The notes under the pieces were generated by a model. The model saw only the letters and a program-made list of their open reading frames with translations. It ran no database searches and was not told where the DNA came from. Source: Prosapia bicincta (taxonomy: Eukaryota > Arthropoda > Insecta > Hemiptera > Cercopidae). From it: a stretch of 64,000 nucleotides of DNA. The position numbers and the translations under genes are program-made. This document shows, piece after piece, positions 44,378 through 55,994 of this stretch. The stretch covers positions 352,283,582 through 352,347,581 of the forward strand of contig JBAIZL010000002.1 in the NCBI GenBank assembly GCA_036971475.1, given 5' to 3'. How positions within the stretch are numbered: position 1 is the stretch's first letter; every line of letters starts with the position of its first letter.

Positions 44378-47300
44378 ATGATAAGCTTGCTTGTAGAGAG
44401 GAACAGGACAGTAATATGGTTGCTTATAGTGATTTTTATTTTTGGTTCATACGCCTATGTAAAAATGCCAAGAGAAAGCAACCCAGATATACAAATTCCT
44501 GTAATAAGTGTGTTTGTTGGACTCCCTGGAATTTCCGTTGCAGATAGTGAGAAGCTATTAGCCATTCCAATAGAAAACGAACTAAGGTCTATAGAAGGAA
44601 TTAAGGAACTGCAGGCCCTAGCAACTAATGATGGTGCCCATATAATACTTAAATTTGGCACAGAGTACAGTAACAAGGAAGTGCTCGATAACGTCCGTTC
44701 AATGCTTTCGAATATAAAATCAAAGTTACCTGTTGAAGCAGAATCTCCGGTAATCAGTGAAATAAACACAAGCCTATGTCCTATATTAAATGTTGGATTG
44801 ATTGGTAATATACCAGAAAGGGCTTTAACTGAGATAGCGCATATATTGAAAAGGGAAATAGAATCTCTGCCAAATCTTCTCAAAGTTAAAGTAGTAGGTA
44901 TGCGTAAGGAGACAGTAGAAGTAATAATTGAACCTACAGTCCTAACAAAATGCAACATTCAATCGAATGAAATATTTCATGCTATATCAAATAACAATAG
45001 ACTAGTTCAAGCTGGGTCACTTGACAACGACACAGGCAAATACTCAATCAAAGTGTCAGGATTATTAAAAGACATAGAGGATATTATGAATATTCCTATT
45101 AGGTCCCAAGGCGACGCAGTCTTAAAGATAAAGGACGTGACAAAATTTTACCCTAGATTTGAAGATTATAAAGGATTTGCTCGCATTAATGGACTGTCTA
45201 GTATTGTACTGAAAATTTCAAAACATAATGGCAAAAACATAATATATACAGTAAATCAAGTAAAATACTTAATGGGTAAGGCAAAAGACCAATTACCTAA
45301 AAATCTAAAAGTTGTGCACTTAAACGACCAATCAAAAGATGTTCGTAATGTGCTTGATGTCTTAGAAAATGGTATAATATTTGCCGTGCTGTTGATATTA
45401 ATCATAATAATACTCTCCATGGGAACAAGAACAGCCATTCTCGTGGCGCTTTCGATACCTGGCTCTTTCGATACCTGGCTCTTTTCTTATGGGGATAATA
45501 GCTCTTTACTTCATGGGCATAACCTTAAACATCGTTGTACTTTTTAGTTTAATTATGGCTGTTGGCATGCTGGTTGATGACGCAATTGTGATCAGCGAAT
45601 ACGCCGATAGAAAGATGATCTGTAGAATGAATAAAGCAAAGGCCTTTCACACTTCAGTCCGTGATATGTTCTATCCAGTCCTATCGTCACGTTGACAAAA
45701 TTGGCAGTGTTTTCCTCTGTTATTGTGGCCTGATACGTCGATAAATTCATGCAGTACATACCAATTACAATGATTCTGACTTTGACTGGTTCACTCATTA
45801 TGGCTTTGGTTTCTATACCGACACTTGGGGCAATATTTGGCAAGCCTTCAGTGACTTCAAAAAAAATAAATTGCAAAAATGAATGCAATAGAAAGTGGGG
45901 AGATAAAGAGTACAGGACCTATGATAAGAGCTTACGTACGTATATTGGAGAAAGTTTTAGACCATCCTAAAAAATTTCTATGTGCTTCTGTATTCGTTTT
46001 GTTTTCGTTTAGTGTATTGTACTTTGCTTTTGGCCCTGGTATAAAGTTTTTCCCAAAAGTGGATTCAGATAATATTTTAATTAGTGTTAAATCAAAAGGA
46101 AGTTTATCAGCTAATGAACGAGATCTAATACTTAAAGAAGTAGAGAGTCGTATTTTAAATATGGAGAAAGAAGTCAAGATTTTCTACGCTGTCAGGATTG
46201 TTTGGTGACGATGTCATCGCTAGAATCCAACTGGAACTTGTGGATTGGCGCTTTAGGCGCAACATAGTGAATGATGTAAGAACAGGATGCAGGATATGAA
46301 AGGAGTAATAATTTATATTCAAGGAGAAAATCCAGGACCGTCAGCTGATAAGCCAATACAGATCAACCTTAGTGGAAATGCACTTGGTTTGGCAGTAGAA
46401 AAGATTCTAAAAATCATGAACCAACCTTCGTCAGGGTTTATAAATATTTAAGACAGTAGGTCAACACCTGAAATTGATTGGAACATGAGTGTTGACAAGA
46501 GTAAGACAGCAAGTTCCGGGGTAAATGTTGCAACCATTGGCGATTTTATAAAAATAGTTAGAAGTGGAATATTAAATGGAAAATATAGATCAAATAACCT
46601 TAATGAAGAAATTGATATTATACTCTGTATTCCTGAAAGGGATCGCAACATGAAGACTATAGAGAATCTTATTATTAATACAGCTAACGGTCCGTATCCT
46701 ATGAGCAACATAGTAAAATACGCTCCTGAAAAAAAGATAAACAAACTGAATAGGATTAATGGATTGCGCACAATGACAATCTCTGCTGATGTTGATCATG
46801 GCTATCTTGTTGATGAAAGAGTTAAGTTCACTCAAGATTCGATTGCTCAAGATTGGGACAAGGGAGTAAAAATTGATTTTAAAGGTGATAAAGAAGATCA
46901 ACAAAAATCAGAGGCTTTTCTATTAAAGGCTTTTATATTGGCAGTTACATTAATGATATTGGTATTAGTGACACAATTTATTAGTGTGTACCACACGTTC
47001 ATTGTAATGACGGCAGTATTTTTATCTTGATTTCTTCCTTATTAGTAAAGTTTTTGTAATTGTTATGTGCGGGGTAGGAGTAATCGCTTTAGCTGGAATT
47101 ATAGTAAACAATCATATATTATTGCTTGATGCTTTTCATCACCAAGTTAAAATACACAAAGATAATACTAAGCGATGCGTGATAAATGCTTTAGTTTCTC
47201 GCATTAGGCCAATATTGCTCACTGTTGCCACCACAGTTCTTGGCCTGATACCGATGATTACCAAGCTAAACATTGATTTTTTTTCATTACAAATTAAATA

Positions 47301-47430
47301 TGACGCACCATCAAGCCAGTGGTGGGTTGATATTTCAATAACTATAGCATGTGGAATATTAGCTTCAACGGTTCTAACCTTGTTTTTTACTCCTGCGTTA
47401 CTTGTAATGAAAAAATACGAAAAAACTTGA
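44378..47430 (+). pseudogene. RND-family efflux transporter (AcrB/MexB type), multiply broken
   Basis: RND pumps export drugs or lipids using the proton gradient. The first frame (44378-45547) has the N-terminal TM1, the periplasmic loop start MPRESNPDIQIPVISVFVGL, and TM2-3. A 16-base tandem duplication at 45449-45480 shifts the frame. The next frame has GMLVDDAIVISEYADRK, TM4 with both conserved Asp. Further frames follow (45879-46208, 46300-46450, 46485-47030), then the last TM block (GVIALAGIIVNNHILLLDAF, LVSRIRPILLTVATT) to 47430. Total length fits a ~1000-residue RND protein. nusA starts 87 bases downstream. Confidence 0.92.
45449..45480 (+). repeat. 16-bp tandem duplication causing a frameshift
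   Basis: ctttcgatacctggct is present twice in a row. Sixteen is not a multiple of three, and the conserved RND frame changes exactly here. Confidence 0.95.
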
Positions 47431-47517
47431 CTTAAATTAGTAATTATCTAATATTGAGAATAGTGTTCTTTTCCCGTCGAAGCTATAATTATAACTAATT
47501 GTATAGGATTTATTTGT

Positions 47518-49079
47518 ATGATTGACAATCGTAAAAGCAGTGTTAAACAGAAAAATGACAAAAATAACTTGGTTGGATTCAATGATATAATAAAAACAGC
47601 AGGGGAGCTTTCACTTCAAAAAGGTCTGGATTTTGAAGTAATAATGAAGGAATTGGAAAGTGCTATAGAAGCAGTGGCTCATCAAAAATATGGTGGTAAA
47701 AGTAGGATTGTAGTTAATATAGATAGAAGCACAGGGAAAGTTACTTCAAACAGAGAATTAAAGGTCATCGATGATGAACCAAATGGAAAAGAGAATATCA
47801 GATATGAATCAATTACGCTTACACAAGCTAAGTTAATAAAGGAAGATGCAGAAGTTGGAGACACTGTTAATGAATTGCTTTCTCTAAACACTGACCTTAC
47901 TTCAGCAAGAATTGCCCAGCAAAAAATTGCTCAGGTGATTAAATATGAAGAATCAAAAAAACAATATGAGGAATTTAAGGATAAAGTAGGAAAAGTAAGA
48001 TATGGTATTGTTAAGCAATTGGAATATTCAGACCTGATTATAGACATGAATAACACTAGGGCATACCTTCCATTGCGAAATTTAATCGGTGGTGAGTTAT
48101 TTCACGAAGGGTATAAGGTTAAAGATTATATACAAGCTGTCAAGCGTTCTGATGATGGACGTCAAATTATTCTTTCTAGAGCCCATTAGGGCTTTTTGGA
48201 AGCGTTGTTAAATTAAGAGATTACAGAAATTGCTAATGGGCTAGTAGAAATTAAAGGTATAGCTATAGACGCTGGTTCAAGGTCTAGAGTTGCTGTTTTC
48301 TCTCCTGATAGAAGCATCGACCCAGTAGGTAATTGTGTTGGAGTTAGGGGGGAAAGGATAAAAACCATCATACATGAGTTAAATGGAGAAAAAATTGATG
48401 TCATACATTATTCTTCAGACTTAGGTCAGTTTGTTATTAAAGCAATTACCCCTGCAGAAGTGTCGAAGGCTATTATTGATGAAAAGGAAAATTGCTTAGA
48501 ATTAATAGTTGCTGAAGATCAATTAAGCTTAGCTATAGGAAAAAAGGTCAAATTGTAAGATTAGCCTCAGAGCTTGTGGGGTGGAAGATTGAGATATTGA
48601 GTACTCAGCAGGAATCAGAGAGGCGCAGCAGAGAACTTAGCCAGTGTTCAGCTCTGTTTGCTGAAGCTCTAAATTTAGAGGAGATTATGGGTCAGCTGTT
48701 AGTGACAGAGGGTTTTTCAAGCGTAGAAGATATAACCAATGCTTCAGTGAAAGAGCTTGCTTCGATAGAAGGCTTGAACGAGGATATTGCAAATAAATTA
48801 CATAATAGGGCAAACAAGTACCTAAAGGCAGAAAATGATAAAAAAATTGAAGAGTTAAGAAGTTTAGGTATGAAAGACGATGTAATAAATCTACCTTTAT
48901 CAATAGATGATAAAGTTACTCTCAGTAAGCATGGTAATAAAACTTTAGAGGATATAGCAGATTTGTCAAGTTATGAACTTTGTGGCATGCTTTCTACCCC
49001 AGCAAACGATAAAGAAAGTTTGAAAGATATGGTAGACTCAATAATCATGGATGGGCGTAAGAAGCTTGGTGTAATATAA
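47518..49079 (+). pseudogene. nusA: Transcription factor NusA, broken
   Basis: NusA binds RNA polymerase and nascent RNA to control pausing and termination. The first frame (47518-48189) holds the N-terminal domain and the S1 domain (AEVGDTVNELL..., YLPLRNLIGGE) and stops inside ILSRAH. The KH domains continue past the stop (VGVRGERIKTIIHELNGEKID). A shift near 48545 splits AIGKK from GQIVRLASELVGWKI. The C-terminal helix-hairpin-helix part runs to 49079. It is first in the conserved nusA-infB-rbfA order. Confidence 0.94.
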
Positions 49080-49087
49080 AAAATGAT

Positions 49088-51399
49088 ATGAATAACGAAG
49101 AAGATATCAGTAGTAAGAAACTAACACTTCAAGGCTTTAGAAACCTTAAATTGGATCTTGATTTGGGCTCTTCAGTGAGTACAGGTACGGGAGCTACAAT
49201 AGTAAAAAAAGAAGGAAAAAACCTCATGAGCCAGAAGAACAGCATGAGAGTAAATTAGGTTATTTAACGGAAAAAGAGCAAATTTTTCGGATAATTGCTG
49301 TACAGAATACTGCTTTGCTCAAAGAATAGAATCTAAAAGAAGAAAAAAACGTAGTAGCAAAATAAGATAATGATGGTAAGGTTGATAACGAGGATAGTAT
49401 TAAAGATGTTTCACTAAAAGAAACTGAAGAAAATGTTTTGGATGGTGTTAAACTAACAGGAGATGGAATTGATGATGAGGATGTTAATAAAAAGCCTTTA
49501 AAGGCTAACAAAGATATCTATTCCAAGCACTCCAAGCTGATAATTGCACAGTCAGTGGATGACAAAGTTGAACAAATTCCTGTGTTTAAGCAAAGGTTTG
49601 GTAAAAGAAAAAAAAATCAAAGTTTACTAAAGGTAAAAATATATCAAGGGAAGTCATTATACCAGACGAGATTACAATCAGAGACTATTTATTAGGAATA
49701 TACTGTTTGTGGTTAAGAAAGTTTGTGGTTAAGAGGTTTTTGTGTATTTATTACAATCAGAGAGTTATCTATTCGTATGGCAGAAGACAGTAAGAGTGTG
49801 CTAAAAATATTAAAAGAAGAGGTTAGTGAGAGTTACGAAGTGGATGATTTGGTAAACCCAAATATAGCATGCGAAATAGTGGAAAGATTCAATCAAACGG
49901 CCAAACGAGTGAACGATGTTAACAAAGAAAAGGATTTGGTTTTCATAGAAGATAAAGATAGCTTGCCTAAAAAACCTAAGCCACCTGTCGTTAATTTTAT
50001 GGGACATGTTGATCATGGTAAAACTTCGTTGCTCGATGCATTTCGTGAATCTAATGTTGCAGAAATCTAATTCCAGGACATGAGGCGTTCACTGCAATGC
50101 GGTCATGTGGTGCTAACATTACTAATATAGTTGTAATAGTAGTTGCTTCTAATGATGGAGTTATGAAGGAAACAATTGAAGAAATAAATCATGCAAAAGC
50201 GGCAAATGTTTCTATTATAGTTGTTATTAACAAAATCGATAAGTCAAAATCTGGTGATGTAGAGAGAATAACTAGTAGTTTACCTCAATATGATCTAATC
50301 CCTGATGAACTTGGTGGTGATGTTATGGTTGTTCCAGTATCAGCAAAAAAGAAAATTAACTTCTAGATAATCTAGAAGAAGCGATTTTATTAATCGCTGA
50401 GTTAATGAAGCTTGAGACAATAGAGAATTGTCGAGCACTTGGGTGGGTAATAGAATCTAAAATAGATAAAGCCAAGGGAATATCAGCTTCATTAATAGTT
50501 GAAGAAGGAACACTAAAGGTTGGTGATATGCTAGTGGTAGGTACAACATACGGTAAAGTACGTAGTATGGTTAATTACCTTGGTCAAAAAGAAAAGAAGG
50601 CTCTACCTTCCACTTCTATTGAAATCACTGGTCTAAGCGGTGTGCCAAATGCAGGGGATAAATTTGTTGTTGTAAATTCTGAAAAGCAGGCACGTGAAAT
50701 TGTTAAATACAGATTAGAGCTGATCAAGAAAAAGGAGGACAATTCAACTAGTAGTAATTTAGACATATTCAGTCGTAACGATAGCAGAACAGAAGAGCTA
50801 TCTGTAGTTTTAAAGTGCGATGTGACTGGTTCTATAGAAGCAATATCAAGTTCGATTGATAAACTCGGTAAAGATCAAGTAAAATTAAATATCCTACACA
50901 AAGCAGTGGGAGGAATAACAGATTCAGATGTGCTACTTGCAGAAGCATCGGGTGCGGTAATTTTAGCATTTAATGTCAAAGTGGATTCAACAATAAGGGA
51001 TTTGGCAAAACAAAAGGGTGTTGAAATGCAAACTTATAATATAATATACGAGCTTATTGATGACATGAAAATGTATTTAACCAAAATGTTAAAGCCTGTA
51101 ACACGAGAGGTGCGTATAGGCTCTGCATCTGTGAGGCAGGTATTTAATACATCTAAGGCCGGTAATGTTATAGGATGTTATGTAAGTGATGGAGTCGTAA
51201 AGATGCTTTGATTAAAATAACGCGCAACAGTAAATTAATATATGAAGGAAAGTTGAAAGCTTTGCGTAGATTTAAGGATGATGTTAAGGAAGTAGGTACA
51301 AACTTTGAATGTGGAATTTCTGTAGATAGTAGTGTCGATGTTCAAGTTGGCGATATTCTAGAAGTTCATCAACTAGTGCAAGAAGAAAGGGTATTGTAA
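49088..51399 (+). pseudogene. infB: Translation initiation factor IF-2, with deletions
   Basis: IF-2 is the GTPase that brings initiator tRNA to the ribosome. It starts [20 protein letters not shown] with stops soon after. The G1 box [14 protein letters not shown] is intact. The sequence then jumps from FRESNVAEI to [13 protein letters not shown], so roughly 25 codons including switch I and the Asp-Thr of G3 are deleted. [14 protein letters not shown] (G4) follows. Another break near 50365 separates it from [20 protein letters not shown]. Domains III and IV run from 50405 to 51211, and a last frame ends LVQEERVL at 51399. rbfA follows one base later. Confidence 0.94.
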
Positions 51400-51400
51400 T

Positions 51401-51775
51401 ATGAAAAAAGAAATCAGAAGCCTAAAAATAGCATCTGTACTACATAGAGCGATATCTAGGGTCTTAATTGGAGGTAAGGTGTTCAATAAAAATGTGGCGG
51501 TATCAGACGTAAAATTAAGTAAAGACTTAAAAAAAGCAGACGTATATGTAGTGCTAACTTCACTAAGTGAAAAGGATGGCAATATTAATGCTGTCATTGA
51601 TGAAATCAACCAATATGCATGGTTAATAAGCAAGTCCATATTATGTTACGTTGATTTGCGATTTGTACCACAGTTAGTCTTCAAAACTGATTTAGCATTC
51701 GATAATTTTGTTAATGTAAGCAAAATACTAAGTGATCAAACTGAATCAATGCACTTCAACCGTTACATTTCATAG
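51401..51775 (+). CDS. rbfA: Ribosome-binding factor A, open frame
   Basis: RbfA helps mature the 30S subunit and binds near the 16S rRNA 5' end. The 124-codon frame is uninterrupted, with SLKIASVLHRAISRVL at the N-terminus and VSDVKLSKDLKKADVYV for the KH-type core. Its length is typical. It lies directly behind infB as in most bacteria, and ubiA starts at the next base. It is short enough to have escaped damage by chance. Confidence 0.88.
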   Translation: MKKEIRSLKIASVLHRAISRVLIGGKVFNKNVAVSDVKLSKDLKKADVYVVLTSLSEKDGNINAVIDEINQYAWLISKSILCYVDLRFVPQLVFKTDLAFDNFVNVSKILSDQTESMHFNRYIS

Positions 51776-52588
51776 ATGAGGCTGCACAGCTTAACAGGCC
51801 TATGGCTTGTGTTGTTCCTAGTTTAAGTGGTATTATACTAGCCTCAGCTTCTCTATCATGGCAGAATTTTATTTCTCTTTATTTTGTTTACTGTAGGTGC
51901 ATTTTTAATGAGACCTGCAGGTTGTATAATCAATGATATCTTCGATAGAGAAATAAATGCGCATATTGAACGAACAAAGTATAAACCACTTGCAAGCGGT
52001 ACACTAAATGTAAAACAGGCTTTGATTTTACTTTTTCTGTTGTTGTCTATTGCACTAGTAATTCTACTACTCACCAATAAAACTAAGCTTATACTTGGAA
52101 TAATCTCGATGTGTATGATAATTATTTATCCTTTATTAAAACGTTATGTTTGGTGGCCACAGTTGTTTCTAGGATTTACTTATAATATGGGATCGCTTAT
52201 GGGCTGGGCAGCGGTAAAGAACCAGGTCAGTATAGAGCCTGTACTCTTTTATACAGGATGCATCTTTTAGACGCTAAGTTACGACACTATATACGCTCAT
52301 CAAGATAAAAGGGGTGATGAGAAACTCGGAATGAAATCAACTGCATTGCATTTTAATGATGCAACAAAAGGTTGGCTAAAAAGGTTTTACTTAATATCTC
52401 TTATGACGTGGCTATATGCTGGTATCTTATCATCATCAAATAACATTTTTTATATTGCTCTACTCGCTATAGGGTTCATGTTTCACCGCCAATATAAGGA
52501 TCTCAACCCTGACAACTCTAGTCAATGTATGTCCATGTTTAAAAATAATTCTTATGTAGGACTACTGCTTTTTTCGTTATTTTTTTAG
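51776..52588 (+). pseudogene. ubiA: 4-Hydroxybenzoate polyprenyltransferase, broken
   Basis: UbiA attaches the isoprenoid tail in ubiquinone synthesis. MRLHSLTGLWLVLFL opens directly after rbfA and meets a stop at 51824. Shifts near 51825 and 51890 follow. The first Mg-binding motif reads NDIFDREINAHIERT; the last conserved Asp of the usual motif is Asn. The second motif YDTIYAHQDKRGDEKLG is intact after a stop at 52268. Several membrane segments follow to the end at 52588. Confidence 0.9.
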
Positions 52589-52658
52589 ACAGGGTTGTAA
52601 ACTGCTAAAATGAAGGAATCTAAGGCATTGCGGAGACCTTACTGGAACATACCGTGTG

Positions 52659-52995
52659 CTACAACACTTTCTTCAAAAATATACATGTTGCTCCATCAAC
52701 ATACCCTTTACGTACAAGATCACACTCATATCTAAGTCTTTCATAGAACTTTCTTGCCCTCTGAATATCCATGGTTGCAACAGTTGCTATTTTACAGTGC
52801 ATTTCTTGACCATAATCATCCACTTCTTCCAATAACTGTTTTCCCAACCCTTTTTTCCTACAACTGGGATGCACCCAGAGCAGGTCAGTGTAAATTGAAC
52901 AGTAGATAACAAAACCGCTACAGCCTGCAATAATTTGTTTAGTATTATCGCGAATAAATAAAGCAAATGGATTACACGTACCTTTGTTAGCGTTT
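52659..52995 (-). pseudogene. GNAT-family N-acetyltransferase, copy 1, broken
   Basis: On the minus strand the readable part is FALFIRDNTKQIIAG, then LWVHPSCRKKGLGKQLLEEV. RKKGLGKQLL is the acetyl-CoA-binding R/Q-x-x-G-x-G/A loop. ARKFYERLRYE and the C-terminus YVDGATCIFLKKVL follow. The N-terminus is lost or scrambled near 53000. The substrate is unknown. Confidence 0.75.
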
Positions 52996-53055
52996 TCTTA
53001 ATTGATTTTTTTTAACAAGAATTCAATATCTCTATTGTTTGTTGACAAGGTATGC

Positions 53056-53450
53056 TCAATTTCCACCTTTAGTTTTTTCATTCAAAGCACTCAAATTGAC
53101 AAAACTTACGAAACCCGAGACGCTCATAGATTCGATATCCGGAATCACTTGACGCAGAAAGAGTTGCATATCTTTACAACCTTTTCTGGCGGTACCCACA
53201 AGGTAGCTCATCACTTCAGTACCATACCCAAGTCCCCTTTTATTTTCCCCAGTTATCAAGCTAAAGATGCCGGCTGTGTCACCAGAAATGAAAAAAATAG
53301 CAATTACAACGGGAATATTATTTTCAAATCCAAAGAACTATTTTTCTTGTCGATTAAGCAGTGGTTCTGTGAGTTTTTTATAAAAGCTACGTGCCATTGT
53401 ATCATACGTTTCAAGAACTTTGATAAAGTGTTCAAGTTGATCTCGGCTTA
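53056..53450 (-). pseudogene. GNAT-family N-acetyltransferase, copy 2, broken
   Basis: The minus-strand part ENKRGLGYGTEVMSYLVGTA has the GNAT acetyl-CoA loop, and SGFVSFVNLSALNEK ends the protein. Upstream (to ~53450) are frames reading SFYKKLTEPLLNRQEK and FGFENNIPVVIAIFF-like words with shifts. It lies directly before copy 1 on the same strand. From 53451 to 53742 I see only a 71-codon plus-strand frame with no recognisable family. Confidence 0.6.
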
Positions 53451-53742
53451 ATACTTACTCTATTCTGATAAGTTGGTTATCGCTGCTTTCAAAATTATTC
53501 AAAAATCTTGGCTCTTTAAATGACCGTAGTGTGTTAACACAACTTAAAAATCTGGATTCTACAAAGCTACGCTTAAATATAGAGTACGTTTTCCAGCACA
53601 GCTTTAGTTTTTCTATACCTTTTACTTTTTTCTCTGTATTTAATTATAGGCTTGAAAATAAAAGGCATTCCAAAATTGTTAAGCTTAAAGCTATGGTTGA
53701 AAATATGCAAGAAGCTCTGCATTTACTGTGTAGCTCTTTCAG

Positions 53743-54929
53743 TTAAAGTATCAAAAATCTACAAAATTTCTGATAGGTTTCGTTGCTGCCATTAGCTTTG
53801 TTGATAAACATATCTACTGCAGTGTAACCTTCTTTGCATTTTATGTTAAGGTCTGCTCCTTCCTCTGTTAACAGTTGAGCTATATCAAGATAATCCTTTT
53901 GAATAGCAAGATGCAGAGGTGTATAGTCCTGTTGCTCACAAATGTTCATATTGGCTCTAACTTCCAATAACATTTTCACAACTTTTATATGGACTTTTTT
54001 AACTGCCAGTAGCAAAGGGGTTCTGTTACATTTGGTGACAGCATTAACGTTAACCTTAAGCTTCAACAAGAGCTTAACTGCTCTAGCATCACCATTATAG
54101 CTAGCTTTATGCAACCGGGCATTACCGCTATAATCTTGATCATTTGCTTCTATTCCCTTTGAAATAAGAAATGCTACCATCTTCCTATTATTATGCTCAA
54201 TAGTACAATCCAATGCATCAAAACCATGGTTGTTTTTTGTAAAGACAAATTCTTTAAAATTAGCTTTTGCTTGCTGTTTTTTTACAACAAAGCTTCACTA
54301 TCTGCATTTTATTGTTATATGCTGCTAGGAAAAGCGTAGTATTACTTTCTGTGTCTTTTGCTTACATATTTGCCCCTTTCTTTATCAGATATTCTATAAT
54401 TTCTGCTCGACTTTCATAATGTGCGGTATATTGATAAATGGTTAAGAATAAAGGAGTGCGAGCATTATTGTCTTCACAATCAAGATTGGCTCCGCCATCA
54501 ATTAAAGTTTGGACGCTTTTTTTGGAACCATGTAATGAAGCTATGTGAAGAGGAGTATAACCTTCTTGGATATCTTTTTCATTAGTTTTTGCGCCTTTTG
54601 AGATCAAAAAAACTTATTTATTCCGTATCATCTTGTAACGCAGCAAGGTGCAGCGGAGTAAATCCGTTCTTATCCTTGGAATCATTTGTCAGTTGATTAA
54701 CAAGAAGTTTAGCGATTTTCTTGTGTCCATGCATAACAGCATAATGCAGTGGATTTCTATTTTCATTGTCTATGGCGCTATAATCAGCCTCATGCTCTAG
54801 CAATGATCTTACTCTAACTACGTCGCCTTCTCTTGTAAATTTATGCAAAAGAGTGATTCCATTTGCGTCTTTTGAGTTAATGTCAAATCCACTTTCCACC
54901 AATTGGTTTATATCTTCCTCACGCGCCAT
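53743..54929 (-). pseudogene. Ankyrin-repeat protein, broken
   Basis: Minus strand. MAREEDINQLVESGFDINSK opens the first of about ten ankyrin repeats, each with the G-TPLH-A pattern (GITLLHKFTREGD, NRNPLHYAVMHGH, GFTPLHLAALQD, GYTPLHIASLHGS, DYTPLHLAIQKD). Breaks occur near 54612, 54360 and 54215-54300. There is no membrane segment. Such proteins are abundant in Wolbachia and are thought to interact with host proteins. The stretch 54930-55014 is gene-free. Confidence 0.9.
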
Positions 54930-55014
54930 ACCATCTGAATTAAACCCCTATTTGCATCAATAATACTCCTACTTAATTAAGTTTAGGTGAATCTGCGAGA
55001 AACATACCACCGCT

Positions 55015-55700
55015 GGTGCATAATTAGACATTTTCCATAACAAACTTTCAGCATGCCCCAGCCGGGAAACAAAAAATTACTTGACAACCCCTGCCAATCC
55101 TTTTATAATGGCATTGAAGCTGATTATTTATCTTCTTTGTACAGATTAAATGACAAAAAAACTTAATATATCTGGCGTCTCATGATTAATTTTTTGCATT
55201 ATGTGCACTCATGCCTTTTACATTGTTGTCTACATTACTAACTAGTGCTGTGAATTGCGCCTATTTGGACCCTTAAAAACATTAAAAAACGCCAACTGAT
55301 AAAATGATAGTGAATAACTAGCTGTCCTAGGTTTTTTTTGTCTTTTTTCTGTATTATAAAATTACTTAATGTTTATAATTGAGACTACTTGCAGCTTAAA
55401 AGCAACTGAGTCGAGGTTATTAAGCGTTTAGAATGAAAGAACGCCATGTTTGAAAGTTAAATGTAAATAACTAGCCACCCACGGGGATTCTTTTGCCTTT
55501 TTTTCGTTTGGTAAATTTCTTAATATTTGTAGCTAAGGCGATTCAAGAAAGATGTCATTCCAGCACGTGACGCTTTATGATGGTGTCATCCAAAGACACT
55601 GGGATCCAGAAATTTTGGTAAATGTTAAATTTTGTTTTGAGAAATGCAATGTCTTTGATGATTGTGGAAAGCCAGTGTCAAGCACTGGGGTGACAAAGAG
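55015..55700 (+). repeat. Dispersed Wolbachia repeat, copy E
   Basis: The best-preserved copy. cataacaaactttcagcatg and attacttgacaacccctgcc begin it; ccacccacggggattct, aagatgtcattccagcacgt and gatccagaaattttggtaaa continue it. It matches copy C in reverse complement over about 690 bases. No protein frame is supported. Confidence 0.9.
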
Positions 55701-55890
55701 GGGGCTACTTTGGATGACAGGAGAGGGCTACTTGGATGGCACCGAAGGAGCGCTGGGATGACGAGAAAGAGGCACTGGATCTTTTTTCTGGATCCCAGTG
55801 TCGGAGCACTGGGATGACAAGGTAAAGGAGGATGACAGGGGGGAGGACTGGGATTACAGGAGAAGAGGACTGGGATGACAAGAGAGGGGC
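55660..55890 (+). repeat. G-rich imperfect minisatellite
   Basis: Loose repeats of cactgggatgacaggagag-type words (gggatgac, ggatgacagg, gggctact, gaggactggga) continue from the end of copy E. The plus strand is G-rich with few C, unlike the rest of the window. Non-coding. Confidence 0.75.
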
Positions 55891-55994
55891 TAACACCAAT
55901 GAGATACGAAGTAAGTTTTAGGCTCTCATTTTTTGCTTCGGTTTCTTGAGTGAGCCTACTATAATAATAATATATAATAATTAAGGAGGTGGGT

